Positions 6,425-14,081 are shown, numbered from the stretch's first letter. The stretch: 17,839 nucleotides of DNA from DASPXY01 sp038227745 (GCA_038227745.1 JBBRPS010000101.1:1-17839), one strand, 5' to 3'. A program made the numbers and translations. The notes: generated from the letters alone by a model not told the origin.

Positions 6425-6738
6425 CTACTTGCCCGTGCGGAGGATGGGACCGTGTCGCCCGTCCCGGAGGTCGAGGTACGTCCGCCGCGTCACGATCAGC
6501 GTACTGAGCAGCCTCAGGGAGGCCGACCGCTCCAGCGCGTCCAGAGCATCCCGGCCGACCCGCTTGCCGCGGAGGCGCAGCACGGTCAGCCGGCCGAGGT
6601 GAGGCGAGGCGGCCAGCGCCTCCGCCCCGGCCGCGTGGCGTCGCCGTTCTCTTCGAGCCAGTCCGCGTAGACCAGCCGAGGGGCGTCGTCGTCAGGGCTG
6701 TCGAGGATGGCTCGGAGCAGGGCGTCGTTATCGGTCAT
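6425..6738 (-). pseudogene. Remnant of TIGR02996/leucine-rich-repeat protein with internal deletion
   Basis: From the ATG at 6736-6738 the translation MTDNDALLRAILDSPDDDAP with RLVYADWLEENGDA following is a textbook TIGR02996 domain start, a domain typical of Gemmata-like planctomycetes. It is abruptly followed by out-of-frame sequence and stops at about 6586. In a different frame (about 6630 to the stop at 6425-6427), coding resumes with EALAASPHLGRLTVLRLRGK and then ALDALERSASLRLLSTLIVT, which is leucine-rich-repeat-like. The usual architecture is TIGR02996 followed by several LRRs. Here the start and the end have been joined with loss of the middle and of reading frame. It is almost certainly non-functional. 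Confidence 0.65.
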
Positions 6739-6834
6739 GGGCTTCTCCGCCGCTCCAGCTCCGCCTTGACCTCTCGGGCAGAGATGGAGCGGTCCTTCCT
6801 GTCGGTTTATAGTGGAGGCAGTTGACTTCTTCCT

Positions 6835-6864
6835 CCCCTCGCCCCTGTACGCGGGGGCGAGGGG
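6835..6864. repeat. Perfect 11-bp stem hairpin ahead of the Nudix gene
   Basis: CCCCTCGCCCC (6835-6845) and GGGGCGAGGGG (6854-6864) are exact complements with the 8-nt loop TGTACGCG. The very stable stem lies 39 nt before the Nudix start codon, between two divergent genes. A simple terminator role is therefore less likely than a dispersed REP-like repeat or a structured leader. No run of T follows it on either strand. Confidence 0.6.
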
Positions 6865-6903
6865 GGAACAACGGAACCGCCTGCGGTATACGAGGGCAGC
6901 AAG

Positions 6904-7491
6904 ATGAGTGAGCCTGCACCGAGCGCGGGGGGCCACCCGGAGGCCAACCCCTGGACCCGCCTGTCGCGCCGCGTCGCCTACGAGAACGCCTGGATCACCG
7001 TCTACCACGACGAGGTTCTCCGCCCCGACGGGCGGCCCGGCGTCTACGGCGTCGTCCACTTCCGCAACTGCGCCGTGGGCGTCGTCGCCCTGGACGGAGA
7101 AGGCCGCGTGCTGCTGGTCGGGCAGTACCGTTACACCCTGGGCTCCTACTCGTGGGAGATCCCCGAGGGCGGGGCCGCCGAGGGCGAGGACGCCCTGGAG
7201 GCGGCCCGGCGCGAGCTGCGCGAGGAGACCGGCTACGCCGCGGGCTGCTGGGAGCTGTTGCTGCGCGCCCACCTGTCCAACTCGGTGAGCGACGAGGAGG
7301 CGTTCTGCTTCCTGGCAACGGACCTGCAGGCGGGGGTGGCCTGCCCGGAGGGGACCGAGCGGCTGCAGGTCCGCTGGGTGCCGCTGGCCGAGGCGCTGGC
7401 GCTCGCCGCCCGGGGCGCGATCACCGACGCCCTCTCCGTCCTCGGCCTGCAGCGCGTTGCCCTGCTCGGCCGCGGCGGGGGGCAGGGATGA
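6904..7491 (+). CDS. Nudix hydrolase (ADP-ribose pyrophosphatase-like)
   Basis: This 195-aa protein has a complete Nudix box, Gx5Ex7REUxEExGU, at residues 89-111 (REL-REE-TGY at its end). The metal-binding glutamates are E104, E107 and E108. The context WEIPEGG just before the box, the preceding GQYRYTLG and the conserved VVHFRNCAVGVVAL strand match ADP-ribose/nucleotide-sugar pyrophosphatases of the NudF type. These split ADP-ribose to AMP and ribose 5-phosphate in the cytoplasm. The exact substrate cannot be read from sequence. The ribosome binding site is weak (GAGGGC about 9 nt before the ATG). The first 15 residues are low-complexity. The gene is monocistronic, with a stable hairpin in its leader. 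Confidence 0.85.
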   Translation: MSEPAPSAGGHPEANPWTRLSRRVAYENAWITVYHDEVLRPDGRPGVYGVVHFRNCAVGVVALDGEGRVLLVGQYRYTLGSYSWEIPEGGAAEGEDALEAARRELREETGYAAGCWELLLRAHLSNSVSDEEAFCFLATDLQAGVACPEGTERLQVRWVPLAEALALAARGAITDALSVLGLQRVALLGRGGGQG

Positions 7492-7839
7492 GCGGCCGTC
7501 GGCCCCTCGCTGGCCTGCCCCACCTCCCGCTCCCGGTGGTCCCGCTCCGCGTCGGCAAGCAACTCGATGCCCTGCTCCTTCGGAGGCGAGAACCACGGGT
7601 GACGGGAAGCAAGTGGACATGGGCCCCGGCGTTCAGGAGCGCGTACGCGGCGTGCGGAGAGGGCGAAGGCGTTGCCGAAGGGTAGCTGCTGCCCGAGCTT
7701 GTCGTGAGCCCGCTGTTGGGCGGGACAGAGCGGAACGGCCATTGGGCACCTCCAGCAAGCTATGAGGATAGGCCCCTCGTGCCTATCATAAGGGAGCCGT
7801 TCGAGGCAACCGCTCTGGTGCCGACCGAGGAACTCTTTC
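7492..7839. other. Intergenic region with an operator-like hairpin
   Basis: This gap of about 350 nt lies between the Nudix gene and the pilin-like membrane gene. Long frames cross it on both strands, but none has a ribosome binding site or a recognisable domain. The only distinct element is a short inverted repeat at 7767-7787, described separately. The promoter of the downstream gene must lie here, but I cannot point to it. Confidence 0.4.
7767..7787. promoter_or_regulatory. Inverted repeat upstream of the pilin-like membrane gene
   Basis: GATAGGC (7767-7773) and GCCTATC (7781-7787) form a perfect 7-bp dyad with a 7-nt spacer, 52 nt ahead of the ATG at 7840. The size and position fit a dimeric repressor site or a leader hairpin. 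The sequence is less GC-rich than its surroundings. No regulator can be named. Confidence 0.35.
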
Positions 7840-9063
7840 ATGCCTCAGCCGTTCCGCCGCGCCTTCACGCTGTCCGAGTTACTGGTCGTGGTCATCGTCA
7901 TCGCCGTGCTGATCGCGCTGCTGCTGCCGGCCGTGCAGAAGGTGCGCGAGGCGGCCGTGGCCAAACGGCTCGCCAACGAGGCCCAGTACGGGTACGGGCC
8001 GCAGATGGCCCAGGCCAACGTGGCGCAGGCCGCGCCAGGCAAGCCGCCCGCTCTGCGGCCCCGCGCCCGCGTCAAGAGCTTCGCCGCCGAGGTCGTGCTG
8101 ACACCGCGCCTCAGCGTCGGCACGGCCACCCCGGAGTCCATCTACGAGGCTCGCTTCAGCGGCAAGGTCCAGGCGGTGCGCCCGGAGGACGATGCCGGCG
8201 ATTGCGAGCTGGAACTGCCCTTGCCGCCGCAGACGATCTCGCTGGCGGACCTGTCGATCACGGCCGACGGCAAGCCCAGCGAAATGGTGGCCCTGCGCGA
8301 CGGCAAGATGGTCTGGCGTGGTCCCCTGGCGGCACCGACGGCGCTGGAGATTACCTACACCGCCGTCGGCAAGGGCGTGTATCAGCTGTCCGTGCCGCCG
8401 GGCGGCATCCTCGAGCAGTTCCACATCAAGCTGACCGCCAAGGTCTCCGACGTCCGTCTGCTGGAGCTGTCGCTGCAGCCGACGGACCTGGCGCGCACGG
8501 CCGACGCCACGACCTATACCTGGGACTACAAGCGGCTGCTGTTCGGCCAGCCGGTGCGGCTCGACGTGCTGGGGATCGCGCCGATCGACCGTCTCGGCGA
8601 GCTGACCTGGCTCGCGCCGGTCAGCGTGTTCGTGTTCGGCCTGCTGGTCGGGCTGGTCGTTCACGCCGCCCAGGCGACCCGGTTCGATCGCTGGATGCTG
8701 CTGCTAACGGTGGGCACGTTTGCGGGCAGCTATCCGCTCATGTACTTCGCCCAGGAGTACATTTCGCTGGAGGCGGCGGTGCTGGCGTCCGCGGGGATCG
8801 CGCTGGCGATCCTCGGCGTGCGTGCGGTCACGCTGATGGGGGTGCGGCTGGCGCTGCTGGGCGTGGTGGCGCCGGCGGCGACGATTCTGGCCATCACGCT
8901 CGTCGCGGCCATCGTCCCCCGCCTGCAAGGCATCCTCCTCACGGCCGAGGCCCTGGGCTTCTTCATCGTCGCGATGATGCTGATACCCCGGCTCCGCATA
9001 GCGCAAGCCGCGCCGGGGACTGTGGGTGAAGTTCCGACGGCCTCAACGACCGGCACCCCCTGA
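7840..9063 (+). CDS. Prepilin-type leader fused to a multi-pass membrane protein
   Basis: This is a 407-aa protein. Residues 5-40 are a type IV prepilin/pseudopilin N-terminus: the short basic leader PFRRA, the processing site A|FTLSE with Glu at +5, a hydrophobic helix (LLVVVIVIAVLIALLLPAVQ) and KVREAA, as in planctomycete DUF1559-type pilins. Residues about 80-250 form a beta-rich extracytoplasmic-looking region. Five further hydrophobic segments follow at about 256-275, 284-304, 309-330, 334-360 and 364-383, ending IPRLRIAQA. The C-terminal layout recalls inner-membrane proteins of the CreD type, but this is a weak resemblance. Pilins normally have one membrane helix, so six are unexpected. 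There is no pilus gene nearby. Prepilin peptidase processing at A8|F9 is an inference. No strong Shine-Dalgarno is evident before the ATG. Confidence 0.7.
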   Translation: MPQPFRRAFTLSELLVVVIVIAVLIALLLPAVQKVREAAVAKRLANEAQYGYGPQMAQANVAQAAPGKPPALRPRARVKSFAAEVVLTPRLSVGTATPESIYEARFSGKVQAVRPEDDAGDCELELPLPPQTISLADLSITADGKPSEMVALRDGKMVWRGPLAAPTALEITYTAVGKGVYQLSVPPGGILEQFHIKLTAKVSDVRLLELSLQPTDLARTADATTYTWDYKRLLFGQPVRLDVLGIAPIDRLGELTWLAPVSVFVFGLLVGLVVHAAQATRFDRWMLLLTVGTFAGSYPLMYFAQEYISLEAAVLASAGIALAILGVRAVTLMGVRLALLGVVAPAATILAITLVAAIVPRLQGILLTAEALGFFIVAMMLIPRLRIAQAAPGTVGEVPTASTTGTP

Positions 9064-9132
9064 ATCAGGAGGCATCATAGGGTTGGTCCCCTGGTCAGAC
9101 CGCTATGCAGAAGGCCCCGGCAGCCGGCCGGG

Positions 9133-10569
9133 TCAGGGGGCGGGGAGCAGCTCGCGGATCGGCGTGCCGTCGCGCACGATCGGCACGGGCCGGCCCGTGA
9201 AGTCCCGGATGGTCGCCTGCTCGTGGTCGATGCCGAGGTGCCGGTAGACCGTCGCCAGGAAGTCCTGCGGGCCCACCCGCCGCTGCACCACGTCCTCCCC
9301 CCGTTGGTCCGTTGCGCCGATCACCTGGCCGGTGCGGATGCCGCCGCCGGCCCACAGCATGGAGCACGCCCGCGGCCAGTGGTCGCGCCCCGGCTGGACC
9401 GTCCCGGCCGCCCCGCTCGCCACTCCGCCCCCGCTGCTGGCCACGTAGGAGATGCGCGGCGTGCGGCCGAACTCCCCCGTGACGACCACCAGCACCCGCC
9501 GGTCCAGGCCGCGGTCGTACACGTCCTCGATCAGCGCGCTGACCGCGCGGTCGAAGAACGGCGCCCGGTAGCGGAGGGCGTCGAAGACGTGGTGGTTGAC
9601 CGCGTGGTCGTCCCAGTTCGCCACCCGCCCGCACAGCGGGCCATCGAGGGTTGTGGTCACCACCCCCACCCCGGCCTCCACCAGCCGCCGCGCCAGCAGC
9701 AGCTGCTGGCCCCATTGGTTGCGGCCGTAGCGGTCGCGCACCCGGGCGCTCTCCTGGCTCAGGTCGAAGGCCCGCGCCGCCGCCGGGCTGGTCAGCAGTT
9801 CCAGCGCCTGCCCCTCGAAGCGGTCCATCGCCTCCATCGCCCCGGAACGGTCGATGTCGCGGCGCAGCGCGTCGAACGTCTCGCGCAGCGCGGCCCGCTC
9901 GCGCAGCCGCGCCCCCTGGCCGTCGCCGCGCAGGCCGATGTTGGGCACGGAGAAGGCGGGCGAGTTGGGGTCGCCCATGACGGCAAAGGGCTCGTAGGCC
10001 GGCCCCAGGTAGGCCGGCCCGGCGATCTGGAAGCCGTCGTAGCGGGCCACGGGGTTGACCCCGACGTAGGCGGGCAAGGCGCCGCGGTGGGCCGGGCGCA
10101 GGTGGGTCGCCACGCTCATGAAGTCGGGGTAGGCGGGCCGCTGCTTGTCCTGGGCGTCGGGGTCGCCGGAGAGCACCTGCAGCGAGCCGGCCGGGTGCCC
10201 GCCGCCGGTGTGCGCCAGGGAGCGGAGGACGGCGAAGCGGTGGGAGGCGCGGGCGTGCAGGGGCAGCAGCTCGGTGAGGCGCAGGCCGGGGGTGCGGGTG
10301 GCGAGGGGGGCGTAGGGGCCGCGGTACTCGGCGGGGGCGTCGGGCTTGGGGTCGTAGGTGTCCAGGTGACTGGCCCCGCCGCGCAGCCAGACGAGGATTA
10401 CCGCCGTCGGCGCGCCGGCTCTCGGGGTTGCGGCCTCGGCCCGCAGCCGGAGCAGGGCGGGGAGGGAGAGGGCGCCGAACCCGGCCAGCCCCGCCCGGAG
10501 CAGCTCCCGGCGCGTCTCCCCCCTGTGGCACCGCCAGCTACTCCCTGTCCGGGGGACTCTATCTGCCAT
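9133..10569 (-). CDS. DUF1501 domain protein with Tat-type leader
   Basis: This is a 478-aa, apparently complete DUF1501 protein. The start at ATG 10567-10569 has AGGA 8 nt upstream; another ATG at 10582-10584 would add five residues. The leader TRRELLRAGLAGFGALSLPA (residues 19-38) is twin-arginine-like. Family motifs are GGASHLDTYDPKPDAPAEYR, NWDDHAVNHHVFDALRYRAP, VVTGEFGRTPRISYV, GRDHWPRACSMLWAGGG and IGATDQRGE. The C-terminal DFTGRPVPIVRDGTPIREL is also typical. It is clearly a different subgroup from the 4459-5862 protein: it has an insertion between GEFGRTPRI and GRDHWP and lacks the NVHDCKQQ stretch. An exported protein of alkaline-phosphatase-like fold with unknown activity is the likely identity. 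Confidence 0.9.
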   Translation of the reverse strand: MADRVPRTGSSWRCHRGETRRELLRAGLAGFGALSLPALLRLRAEAATPRAGAPTAVILVWLRGGASHLDTYDPKPDAPAEYRGPYAPLATRTPGLRLTELLPLHARASHRFAVLRSLAHTGGGHPAGSLQVLSGDPDAQDKQRPAYPDFMSVATHLRPAHRGALPAYVGVNPVARYDGFQIAGPAYLGPAYEPFAVMGDPNSPAFSVPNIGLRGDGQGARLRERAALRETFDALRRDIDRSGAMEAMDRFEGQALELLTSPAAARAFDLSQESARVRDRYGRNQWGQQLLLARRLVEAGVGVVTTTLDGPLCGRVANWDDHAVNHHVFDALRYRAPFFDRAVSALIEDVYDRGLDRRVLVVVTGEFGRTPRISYVASSGGGVASGAAGTVQPGRDHWPRACSMLWAGGGIRTGQVIGATDQRGEDVVQRRVGPQDFLATVYRHLGIDHEQATIRDFTGRPVPIVRDGTPIRELLPAP

Positions 10570-10736
10570 GCCAGCGTTCCTCATGGGTGTCGATGGGCGG
10601 GTCTGTAGGGAAGGCGGTCGCACGCGGGGCGGGGGGAAGGACCAATAGCAGCATACCACCTCAGCCACGGGCGCCGCAACTGTCGGCGGTCATGGGCAGG
10701 AGGAGGAGGGCGGCTGGCGGCGAGCCCGTGGACCCC

Positions 10737-11741
10737 TTACCGTCCCTTCGCGAGGCGGAGCACGGCGCACGCCTCGGCCCAGGCCCGCTCCGGGTCGTCG
10801 CAGGCCTCGCTGGTGCCGACCTGCCCCTCGAAGGCCCAGACGTACAGCGCGTCGGGCCGCTCCCGGCACAGGGCCCGGCCCAGCTCGCGGATGCGCGGCT
10901 CGTTGCCCGCCCGGACGCCCCAGCACTGCAGCCATTGGTGGTGCCGCTTGCCACCCGCCCGGCACAGGCCGGCCAGTTCTTCGGCCAGCGGTCCGACGCC
11001 TCTTATGTCCTGCCCGGTGTTGGCCCAGTACAGGTCGGTGCCGACGTCGTCCAGCGCCCCGATGGCCACGACCTCCGGCCACAGCGAGCGGTCCTCCGGT
11101 GGGATGCAGCAGAACGTCTCCGCCTGCGGGTGGGCAGCCTTGACGTGGCTCGCGATGGCCTCCACGTAGTGGATCACGCACCGGCGGCGGAAGGCGGTAA
11201 CCAGCTCCTCATGGGCGGTTCGCAGGGCCTCGCCGTACCACTCCCCGAAGAGGCGGTCGCACGCGCGGCAGCAGCAGTCCAGCAGCGGCGGCTCGTCGAT
11301 GAAGTACCCCCGGAAGCCGGCATCCAGGAGTCGGTCGATTAGCGCCCGGACGTGGGCGACGCAGGCCGGGTTGTTGTAGCACCCAGCGGCCCGCCACGAG
11401 ACGTCGGGGCCGGCCTGGTGGCAGTCCGGGCGGTCGAGCAGGAACTGGCTGGAGCGGCCGCCGCCGAACAAGTTCAGCGCGCCCCACAGGAGGGCGACGG
11501 GCCGCAAGCCCAGGTCCGCCGCGACGGGCGGCAGGCCGCGGAACTTGCCGGGGAAGTAAGCGAAGTCGATCTCCTGCACGGCCAGCAGGACGTCGTCGCA
11601 GCCCAGGGCGTGGATCGCCTCCAGGTCCGCGCGCAGGTGCCGGAGGTTGTGGTGCCCCAGGTAGGCGACCCCCGTTCGCGGGGCACCGACCTCCTCGACG
11701 GCGGGCGCCGGCGGGTCGGGGCGTTGCGGCAGGTCGGTCAC
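10737..11741 (-). CDS. Putative glycosidase-like TIM-barrel protein
   Basis: This is a 334-aa protein without a signal peptide. The start is GTG 11739-11741, with GAGGAGG 8 nt upstream. The pattern of strand-helix units (VAYLGHHN, DDVLLAVQEIDF, RPVALLWGALN, GYFIDEPP, WPEVVAIGALDDVGTDLYWA, ALYVWAFEGQVG) is that of a beta/alpha barrel. The segment GYFIDEPPLLDCCCRACDRL (residues 145-164) resembles the acid-bearing strand of uncharacterised glycoside-hydrolase-like families, in which an Asp-Glu pair is followed by a cysteine cluster C-x-C-x2-C. Asp149 and Glu150 are the best catalytic candidates. CCCRAC at 156-161 could bind a metal. The gene is 61 nt downstream of the 431-aa hypothetical protein and probably shares its transcript. 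The substrate is unknown. Confidence 0.55.
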   Translation of the reverse strand: MTDLPQRPDPPAPAVEEVGAPRTGVAYLGHHNLRHLRADLEAIHALGCDDVLLAVQEIDFAYFPGKFRGLPPVAADLGLRPVALLWGALNLFGGGRSSQFLLDRPDCHQAGPDVSWRAAGCYNNPACVAHVRALIDRLLDAGFRGYFIDEPPLLDCCCRACDRLFGEWYGEALRTAHEELVTAFRRRCVIHYVEAIASHVKAAHPQAETFCCIPPEDRSLWPEVVAIGALDDVGTDLYWANTGQDIRGVGPLAEELAGLCRAGGKRHHQWLQCWGVRAGNEPRIRELGRALCRERPDALYVWAFEGQVGTSEACDDPERAWAEACAVLRLAKGR

Positions 11742-11802
11742 GGGGCGGCCCTCCTCGTCGCTCGCGGACCGTCAGTCGGCGTCCCCGGGCGATCGGTCCC
11801 GC

Positions 11803-13098
11803 CTATTCCCGGGCCAGGGCGGCCCGGGCCTCACTCCGCGTATCCTCGGCACAGTCCCAGGCGGCCTCTCGCAGCAGCCCGGCGGGTGCCCGCTCCCGCG
11901 CCCGCAGCGCCTCCAGGGCCTTCCCCCGGCAGTTCGAGCACGGGGTGTGCTCGTAGACCCACTCCAGGCACCGCGCCAACTCCGGGTCCGGCTGTCGCCC
12001 CGCGAAGTCCAGGATGTCGAACCCGATGCTGTGGCTCGCTTCACCGTTTCCCGGGACGAACAGCGCCGACTCGATGACCTCCTGGTCGCCCGGGACGTAG
12101 TTCCGCTGGAACAGCGCGATCGCCCCGCGCGCGATCGCGTTCGGCTGGTCGCGCAGCAAGCGGATCCCCAGTTCGCGCACACCACCGTCCTGCGACTGGG
12201 CGAGGGCCGCCAGCGCGGCCCTCTGGAGCTGCTCGTCCGACGACTCGGCGAGCGCGAACAGGCGGCCGTCCAGCCGGGGCGGCACGCGCCGGCGGAAAAC
12301 CCAGAGGCAGCGCAGCAGCTGGTCACGCCTCGACTCCCCCAGCAGCCTCTCGAACACCCGTTCGAGGTCCTCGACGCTGGCGTGCCGACCGAAGTGGATG
12401 TAGTGCCCGGGATACTCCCCCGCCGCAGAGTCGATGTCGGCCAGAATCTCGTCTGTCGTCCTGGTCGGCCGTCGGGACGGGGTGGCCGTCTGCCGTGTCG
12501 CCCTCAAGGCGGCGATCCCGTCGCGGTAAGCCCGCACCCCCGCGGAACTCTGGGCGCGGTCGTGAAGCGCCGCCATCACGGCCTCGGCCCCGCACTGCTC
12601 GCACGCCTCGGCCAGGAGGCTGTCATCGACCCAGAAATCCGGGTCGTCGAGCCGCCGGGCGCCGAAGACCTCGGCGACGTGCAGCATCCCGGCGACGCCG
12701 TCCAGGGCCACGATCTGCTGGCCTCCTAGCCAGTCCTCGGGAAACTGCTGCCTGGCGAACTTCCGATAGAGGGCGTCGCGCGCCCGCGTGCAGCCACGGC
12801 GCGCGAAGGCCAGCGCCAGGTCCAGGAGTTGATCGACGTCCCAGAACTCGGCCGAGGACGGCAGAGCCTCCAGGATCCGCTCGCAGTAGAAGTCCTCGTC
12901 GCCCGTGAGGTCGATGAGCGACAGCAGCCAGTCAGCGCGGGAGCCCTCACACTGGGGGTCGTAGGTCAGGCTGTGGAGACAGGCCTCCAGGATCTCATCC
13001 CGAAGCCCGGCGGCGCCGTGTTCCCCCAGGTGCAGGACGACCCGCCCCTGCCCCTTCCGCAGGGCCGCGCGGGCCTCCGCACGTGTCAAGGGTTCCAT
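11803..13098 (-). CDS. Helical-repeat (HEAT-like) protein of unknown function
   Basis: This is a 431-aa soluble protein with no leader or membrane segment. The start at ATG 13096-13098 has GGGAGG close upstream. The sequence is rich in predicted helical pairs, for example QLLRCLWVFRRR, EQLQRAALAALAQSQ and GVRELGIRLLRDQ. These resemble degenerate HEAT repeats in the C-terminal half, ending with a conserved-looking TPCSNCRGKALEALRARE. A variable linker (RQTATPSRRPTRTTDEILAD) separates it from the N-terminal half, which contains WDVDQLLDLALAFARRGCTRARDALY. I recall similar uncharacterised proteins in several phyla but cannot give a family name. It lies between the OsmC-like gene (49 nt upstream) and the barrel protein, all on the minus strand. 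Confidence 0.6.
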   Translation of the reverse strand: MEPLTRAEARAALRKGQGRVVLHLGEHGAAGLRDEILEACLHSLTYDPQCEGSRADWLLSLIDLTGDEDFYCERILEALPSSAEFWDVDQLLDLALAFARRGCTRARDALYRKFARQQFPEDWLGGQQIVALDGVAGMLHVAEVFGARRLDDPDFWVDDSLLAEACEQCGAEAVMAALHDRAQSSAGVRAYRDGIAALRATRQTATPSRRPTRTTDEILADIDSAAGEYPGHYIHFGRHASVEDLERVFERLLGESRRDQLLRCLWVFRRRVPPRLDGRLFALAESSDEQLQRAALAALAQSQDGGVRELGIRLLRDQPNAIARGAIALFQRNYVPGDQEVIESALFVPGNGEASHSIGFDILDFAGRQPDPELARCLEWVYEHTPCSNCRGKALEALRARERAPAGLLREAAWDCAEDTRSEARAALARE

Positions 13099-13147
13099 GG
13101 GCCCTCCCGGGAGTCAGGCCGACTACCGCCCGCAGACGAAGCCGCGC

Positions 13148-13579
13148 TCAGCCGCCGGTCAGCCGGGCGTCCAGGGTGATCTCCGCCGCGGCCAGCAGCT
13201 TCGACACCGGGCAGGTCCGCTTCGCCTGCTCGGCCTGCTGCTGGAACGCCGCCGCGTCGAGCCCCGGGACGTCGGCCTCGGTGACCAGGTCGATCCGCGG
13301 GATGGCGAAGCCGTCGGCCATCTTCTCCAGGTGCACCTTGGCGGTGGTGTGCACCCGCCGGGGAGGGTGCCCGGCCTGGGCCAGGGCGTGCGCCAGGGCC
13401 ATCGAGAAGCAGCCGGCGTGGGCGGCCGCGATCAACTCCTCCGGGTTCGTCCCGGCCCCGGACTCGAACCGGGACTGGAACGAGTAGGGCCCGCGGTAGG
13501 CCCCGCTGCCCAGGCTGACCGTCCCCCGGCCGCCCTTGAGGTCCCCCTCCCACACGGCTTCCGCGTTGCGCGTCGGCAT
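13148..13579 (-). CDS. OsmC-family peroxiredoxin
   Basis: This 143-aa protein matches OsmC/Ohr-type hydroperoxide reductases in length and motif order. The two redox cysteines are Cys57 in AAHAGCFSMALA and Cys123 in RTCPVSKLL. The family signature GTNPEELIAAAHAGCFSMAL is fully conserved and resembles OsmC more than Ohr. The conserved Arg of the active site is probably Arg37 in FQSRFES. The enzyme reduces organic hydroperoxides in the cytoplasm, using dithiols such as lipoyl partners in characterised relatives. The start is at ATG 13577-13579, with an excellent AAGGAGG upstream. It is the first gene of a possible three-gene leftward run (OsmC, helical-repeat protein, barrel protein). Confidence 0.9.
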   Translation of the reverse strand: MPTRNAEAVWEGDLKGGRGTVSLGSGAYRGPYSFQSRFESGAGTNPEELIAAAHAGCFSMALAHALAQAGHPPRRVHTTAKVHLEKMADGFAIPRIDLVTEADVPGLDAAAFQQQAEQAKRTCPVSKLLAAAEITLDARLTGG

Positions 13580-13644
13580 ATCCTTCCCTCCTTACGAGAT
13601 CGGTGAGTGCAGTCGGACCGGGCGGTTCAGCGCCGCTCACGAGG

Positions 13645-13663
13645 CCCGCCTACGCCAGGCGGG
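13645..13663. repeat. Small perfect hairpin in the OsmC upstream region
   Basis: CCCGCCT (13645-13651) pairs exactly with AGGCGGG (13657-13663) across a 5-nt loop, ACGCC. It lies 66 nt upstream of the leftward OsmC start. There is no T tract, so a terminator is not supported. The rest of 13580-13791 shows no gene on either strand. Confidence 0.35.
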
Positions 13664-13791
13664 TGACGGCGTCCTGTCCCGCTTCTTCTTCTCTCCAACC
13701 GTTGCTGTCTCATGGCCAGCTCCGAGCACGGTGGCCGACTCGGGCAGCGCGGCCGCGGGCCATGGGGTCGTGGTCCCCTCTGGGATTGTAG

Positions 13792-13977
13792 CCCCGGGGG
13801 TGGGGTTGTCCGCTCGGGCCCCAACCGGAGAAGGAGGTAGATTCCCCCGGCTTCCGCCTCGTGTGCTGCGCCACGCCGGACGACTGCACCCGGGCCAACT
13901 GGGCCACGCGGGAGGATTACCGCCAGCTCGTCTACCAGGAGTGGGCGCTCTGCCAGCCGCTGCTCGACCCGGCATGA
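13792..13977 (+). pseudogene. C-terminal gene remnant, family unknown
   Basis: The frame is open from 13792 to TGA 13975-13977 but has no start codon. From about 13834 it reads like real protein: EVDSPGFRLVCCATPDDCTR, then ANWATREDYRQLVYQEWALC and a final QPLLDPA. GFRLV followed by a short tail recalls the last strand of formylglycine-generating-enzyme-like (SUMF1) domains, but the following 45 residues do not fit that. I regard it as the tail of a gene whose 5' part has been lost. Confidence 0.3.
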
Positions 13978-14081
13978 GCGCCTCGGCGACGGGATACCGC
14001 CGAAGACGCGGCAGCAGAGTGCGAGAGCTTCTCGACGTCGGGGGCTACGAGGCATGGGCGAGAGCGTGGGGGGCCGCGTGA
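13974..14081 (+). pseudogene. 35-codon remnant in ATGA overlap, interrupted by stop
   Basis: The ATG at 13974 overlaps the previous stop in an ATGA arrangement typical of coupled genes. The peptide MSASATGYRRRRGSRVRELL continues DVGGYEAWARAWGAA and then stops at 14079-14081. In the same frame past the stop the sequence still looks coding (GEYRQGRRTHFETGLCPCPD), with a possible metal-binding CPCPD. The stop is therefore probably an inactivating mutation in a small gene. The family is not recognised. Confidence 0.3.

Noticed and set aside
7233..7841. 202-aa minus-strand frame across the Nudix 3' end and the following gap
   Set aside because: Half of it is antisense to the Nudix gene and the rest has no domain. 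The N-terminus has no ribosome binding site that I can see.
9026..9247. Small plus-strand ORF after the pilin-like gene
   Set aside because: It overlaps the ends of two well-supported genes and has no motif or ribosome binding site.
9223..10608. 461-aa plus-strand frame and 478-aa alternative minus frame (9095-10531)
   Set aside because: Both are shadows of the second DUF1501 gene in GC-rich DNA, and neither has recognisable motifs.
13645..13663. Rho-independent terminator
   Set aside because: There is a good stem but no T tract on either strand, and it lies upstream of the OsmC gene, not downstream of a gene.
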